15,707 nt of DNA, taken from NCBI GenBank assembly GCA_017964745.1, contig JAGCRJ010000333.1:1-15707 (forward strand), given 5' to 3'. A program made the position numbers and the translations under genes. Source of the stretch: Lachnospiraceae bacterium (lineage in GTDB: Bacteria > Bacillota > Clostridia > Lachnospirales > Lachnospiraceae). This document shows positions 14,682-15,707 of the stretch, piece after piece; the first letter of the stretch is position 1, and every line of letters begins with the position of its first letter. The notes beneath the pieces were generated by a model, which saw nothing but the letters and a program-made list of their open reading frames with translations, searched no databases and was not told where the DNA came from.

Positions 14682-15707
14682 ATGTTTAAGATCAATTGCC
14701 TTAATCCCATTTCCCAGGTAGGTCTTGCAGACCTTACCGGAGATTTCCATATTACCGATAAGGTAGACGAAGCAGAGGGTATCCTTGTAAGAAGCGCTTC
14801 CATGCATGAGATGGAGCTTCCCGCGGGGCTTCTTGCGGTTGCAAGAGCAGGTGCCGGAGTCAACAACATCCCTCTTGATAAGTGCGCAGAGAAGGGTATC
14901 GTTGTTTTCAATACCCCCGGTGCAAACGCAAACGGTGTTAAAGAGCTCGTTCTTGCAGGTATGCTCCTTGCCGCAAGAGATATCGTCGGCGGTATCGAGT
15001 GGATCAAGGAAAATGCATCCGATGCTGATATTGCCAAGACTGCCGAGAAGCAGAAGAAGAATTACGCCGGAACCGAGATCGCAGGCAAGAAGCTCGGTGT
15101 CATCGGACTCGGTGCGATCGGCGTTAAGGTTGCAAACGCAGCTATCCATCTCGGAATGGAAGTTTACGGATACGATCCTTATCTCTCCGTAAATGCCGCT
15201 TGGAACCTTTCCAGAAACGTAAAGCATGTTGAGAAGGTAGAAGAGATCTATAAGGAGTGTGATTACATCACCATCCATGTTCCCCTTCTTGATTCCACCA
15301 AGGGAACCATCAACCGTGATGCGATCTCCCAGATGAAGGACGGCGTTGTCGTAATCAACTATGCAAGAGACCTTCTTGTTTCCGAGACCGATATGCTCGA
15401 GGCTCTCAAGACCGGCAAGGTTGCAAGATACGTATCCGATTTCCCCACCCCCACCACAGCAGGACAGCCCGGAGTCATCCTTACTCCCCATCTCGGAGCA
15501 AGTACCGAAGAGTCCGAGGATAACTGCGCTAAGATGGCAGTTGCAGAGATCATGGATTACCTCAACAACGGAAATATCAAGAATTCAGTTAACTATCCCG
15601 CAATCGATATGGGACCCTGCGATAATAAGGGAAGAGTCGAAGTATTCCATAAGAACCAGGCAAATATGATCTCCCAGTTCACCACAGTCATCGGTGCCGA
15701 GAAGATC
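14682..15707 (+). CDS. serA: D-3-phosphoglycerate dehydrogenase, 3' partial
   Basis: The window holds the first 342 residues; the reading frame is open to the last base. The enzyme oxidises 3-phosphoglycerate to 3-phosphohydroxypyruvate with NAD+, the first step of serine synthesis. Visible marks are VRSAS (36-40) and RAGAGVNNIPLD (55-66) of the substrate domain, the NAD fold GVIGLGAIGVKVA (139-151) with D165 at the end of the second strand, R229 in INYARDLLV, and H270 in LTPHLGASTEESEDN. From about residue 318 (GRVEVFHKN) an ACT-like regulatory domain begins and is cut off. Where the E. coli enzyme has its catalytic Glu (D-V-F-P-T-E-P) this one reads S-D-F-P-T-P-T, so the acid of the Arg-Glu-His triad is not at its usual place. 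AAAGGAG (14669-14675) lies 6 bases before the ATG. Confidence 0.93.
   Translation, partial: MFKINCLNPISQVGLADLTGDFHITDKVDEAEGILVRSASMHEMELPAGLLAVARAGAGVNNIPLDKCAEKGIVVFNTPGANANGVKELVLAGMLLAARDIVGGIEWIKENASDADIAKTAEKQKKNYAGTEIAGKKLGVIGLGAIGVKVANAAIHLGMEVYGYDPYLSVNAAWNLSRNVKHVEKVEEIYKECDYITIHVPLLDSTKGTINRDAISQMKDGVVVINYARDLLVSETDMLEALKTGKVARYVSDFPTPTTAGQPGVILTPHLGASTEESEDNCAKMAVAEIMDYLNNGNIKNSVNYPAIDMGPCDNKGRVEVFHKNQANMISQFTTVIGAEKI

Noticed and set aside
14658..15491. Long open frame on the - strand opposite serA (277 codons)
   Set aside because: serA on the + strand carries clear dehydrogenase motifs throughout. The antisense translation has no recognisable domain.
1..15707. CRISPR arrays, tRNA or rRNA genes, insertion sequences, phage or defence genes
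   Set aside because: Reading both strands showed no regular spacer-repeat pattern, cloverleaf, transposase or integrase motif, and genes fill nearly the whole window.

Overview
The window reads as an ordinary chromosomal segment of an anaerobic Firmicute, most likely a member of the Lachnospiraceae. This rests on strong AGGAGG-type ribosome binding sites, mid-range GC, the clade-like sequence of Tgt (RNGRHGH) and SerA, a secreted CAP protein with short tandem repeats, and an oxygen-labile type of dihydroxyacid dehydratase. All fourteen supported genes lie on the + strand. I saw no tRNA, rRNA, CRISPR array, insertion sequence or phage gene.

Region 1 (1-6866) is a dense, probably co-transcribed run: the C-terminal part of a GlgX-type glycogen debranching protein, a DUF5662 protein, chorismate synthase (aroC), a cytoplasmic seven-bladed beta-propeller protein of the lactonase family, a membrane-anchored VanY-type D,D-carboxypeptidase, queuine tRNA-ribosyltransferase (tgt) and a secreted CAP-domain protein. 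Three junctions are 4-base stop/start overlaps (983-986, 3805-3808, 4896-4899), which suggests translational coupling. The metabolic roles are unrelated, so this looks like a housekeeping transcription unit rather than a pathway.

Region 2 (6867-7355) is yajC as its own short unit, with a near-consensus promoter in front and a perfect 12-bp-stem terminator behind. secD and secF, which often follow yajC, are not here. A second, 15-bp perfect hairpin without a T-run sits just after the terminator.

Region 3 (7356-13450) is a branched-chain amino acid unit, leuB-ilvD-ilvB, followed 7 bases later by an L,D-transpeptidase. It supplies dehydrogenation of 3-isopropylmalate, dehydration of dihydroxyacids and acetolactate synthesis. 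ilvN, ilvC, leuA and leuCD are not in the window.

Region 4 (13451-15707) is serC followed by serA (cut by the window end), two consecutive enzymes of phosphorylated serine synthesis. It has a candidate promoter directly after the transpeptidase stop codon and a structured leader with a perfect 12-bp palindrome beside the ribosome binding site.

I did not find a convincing new biological system. The items most worth a second look are the apparent loss of a catalytic Asp in the GlgX-type protein, the apparent loss of the catalytic Glu in SerA, the unexplained hairpin at 7364-7403, and small hairpins that recur just upstream of ribosome binding sites.
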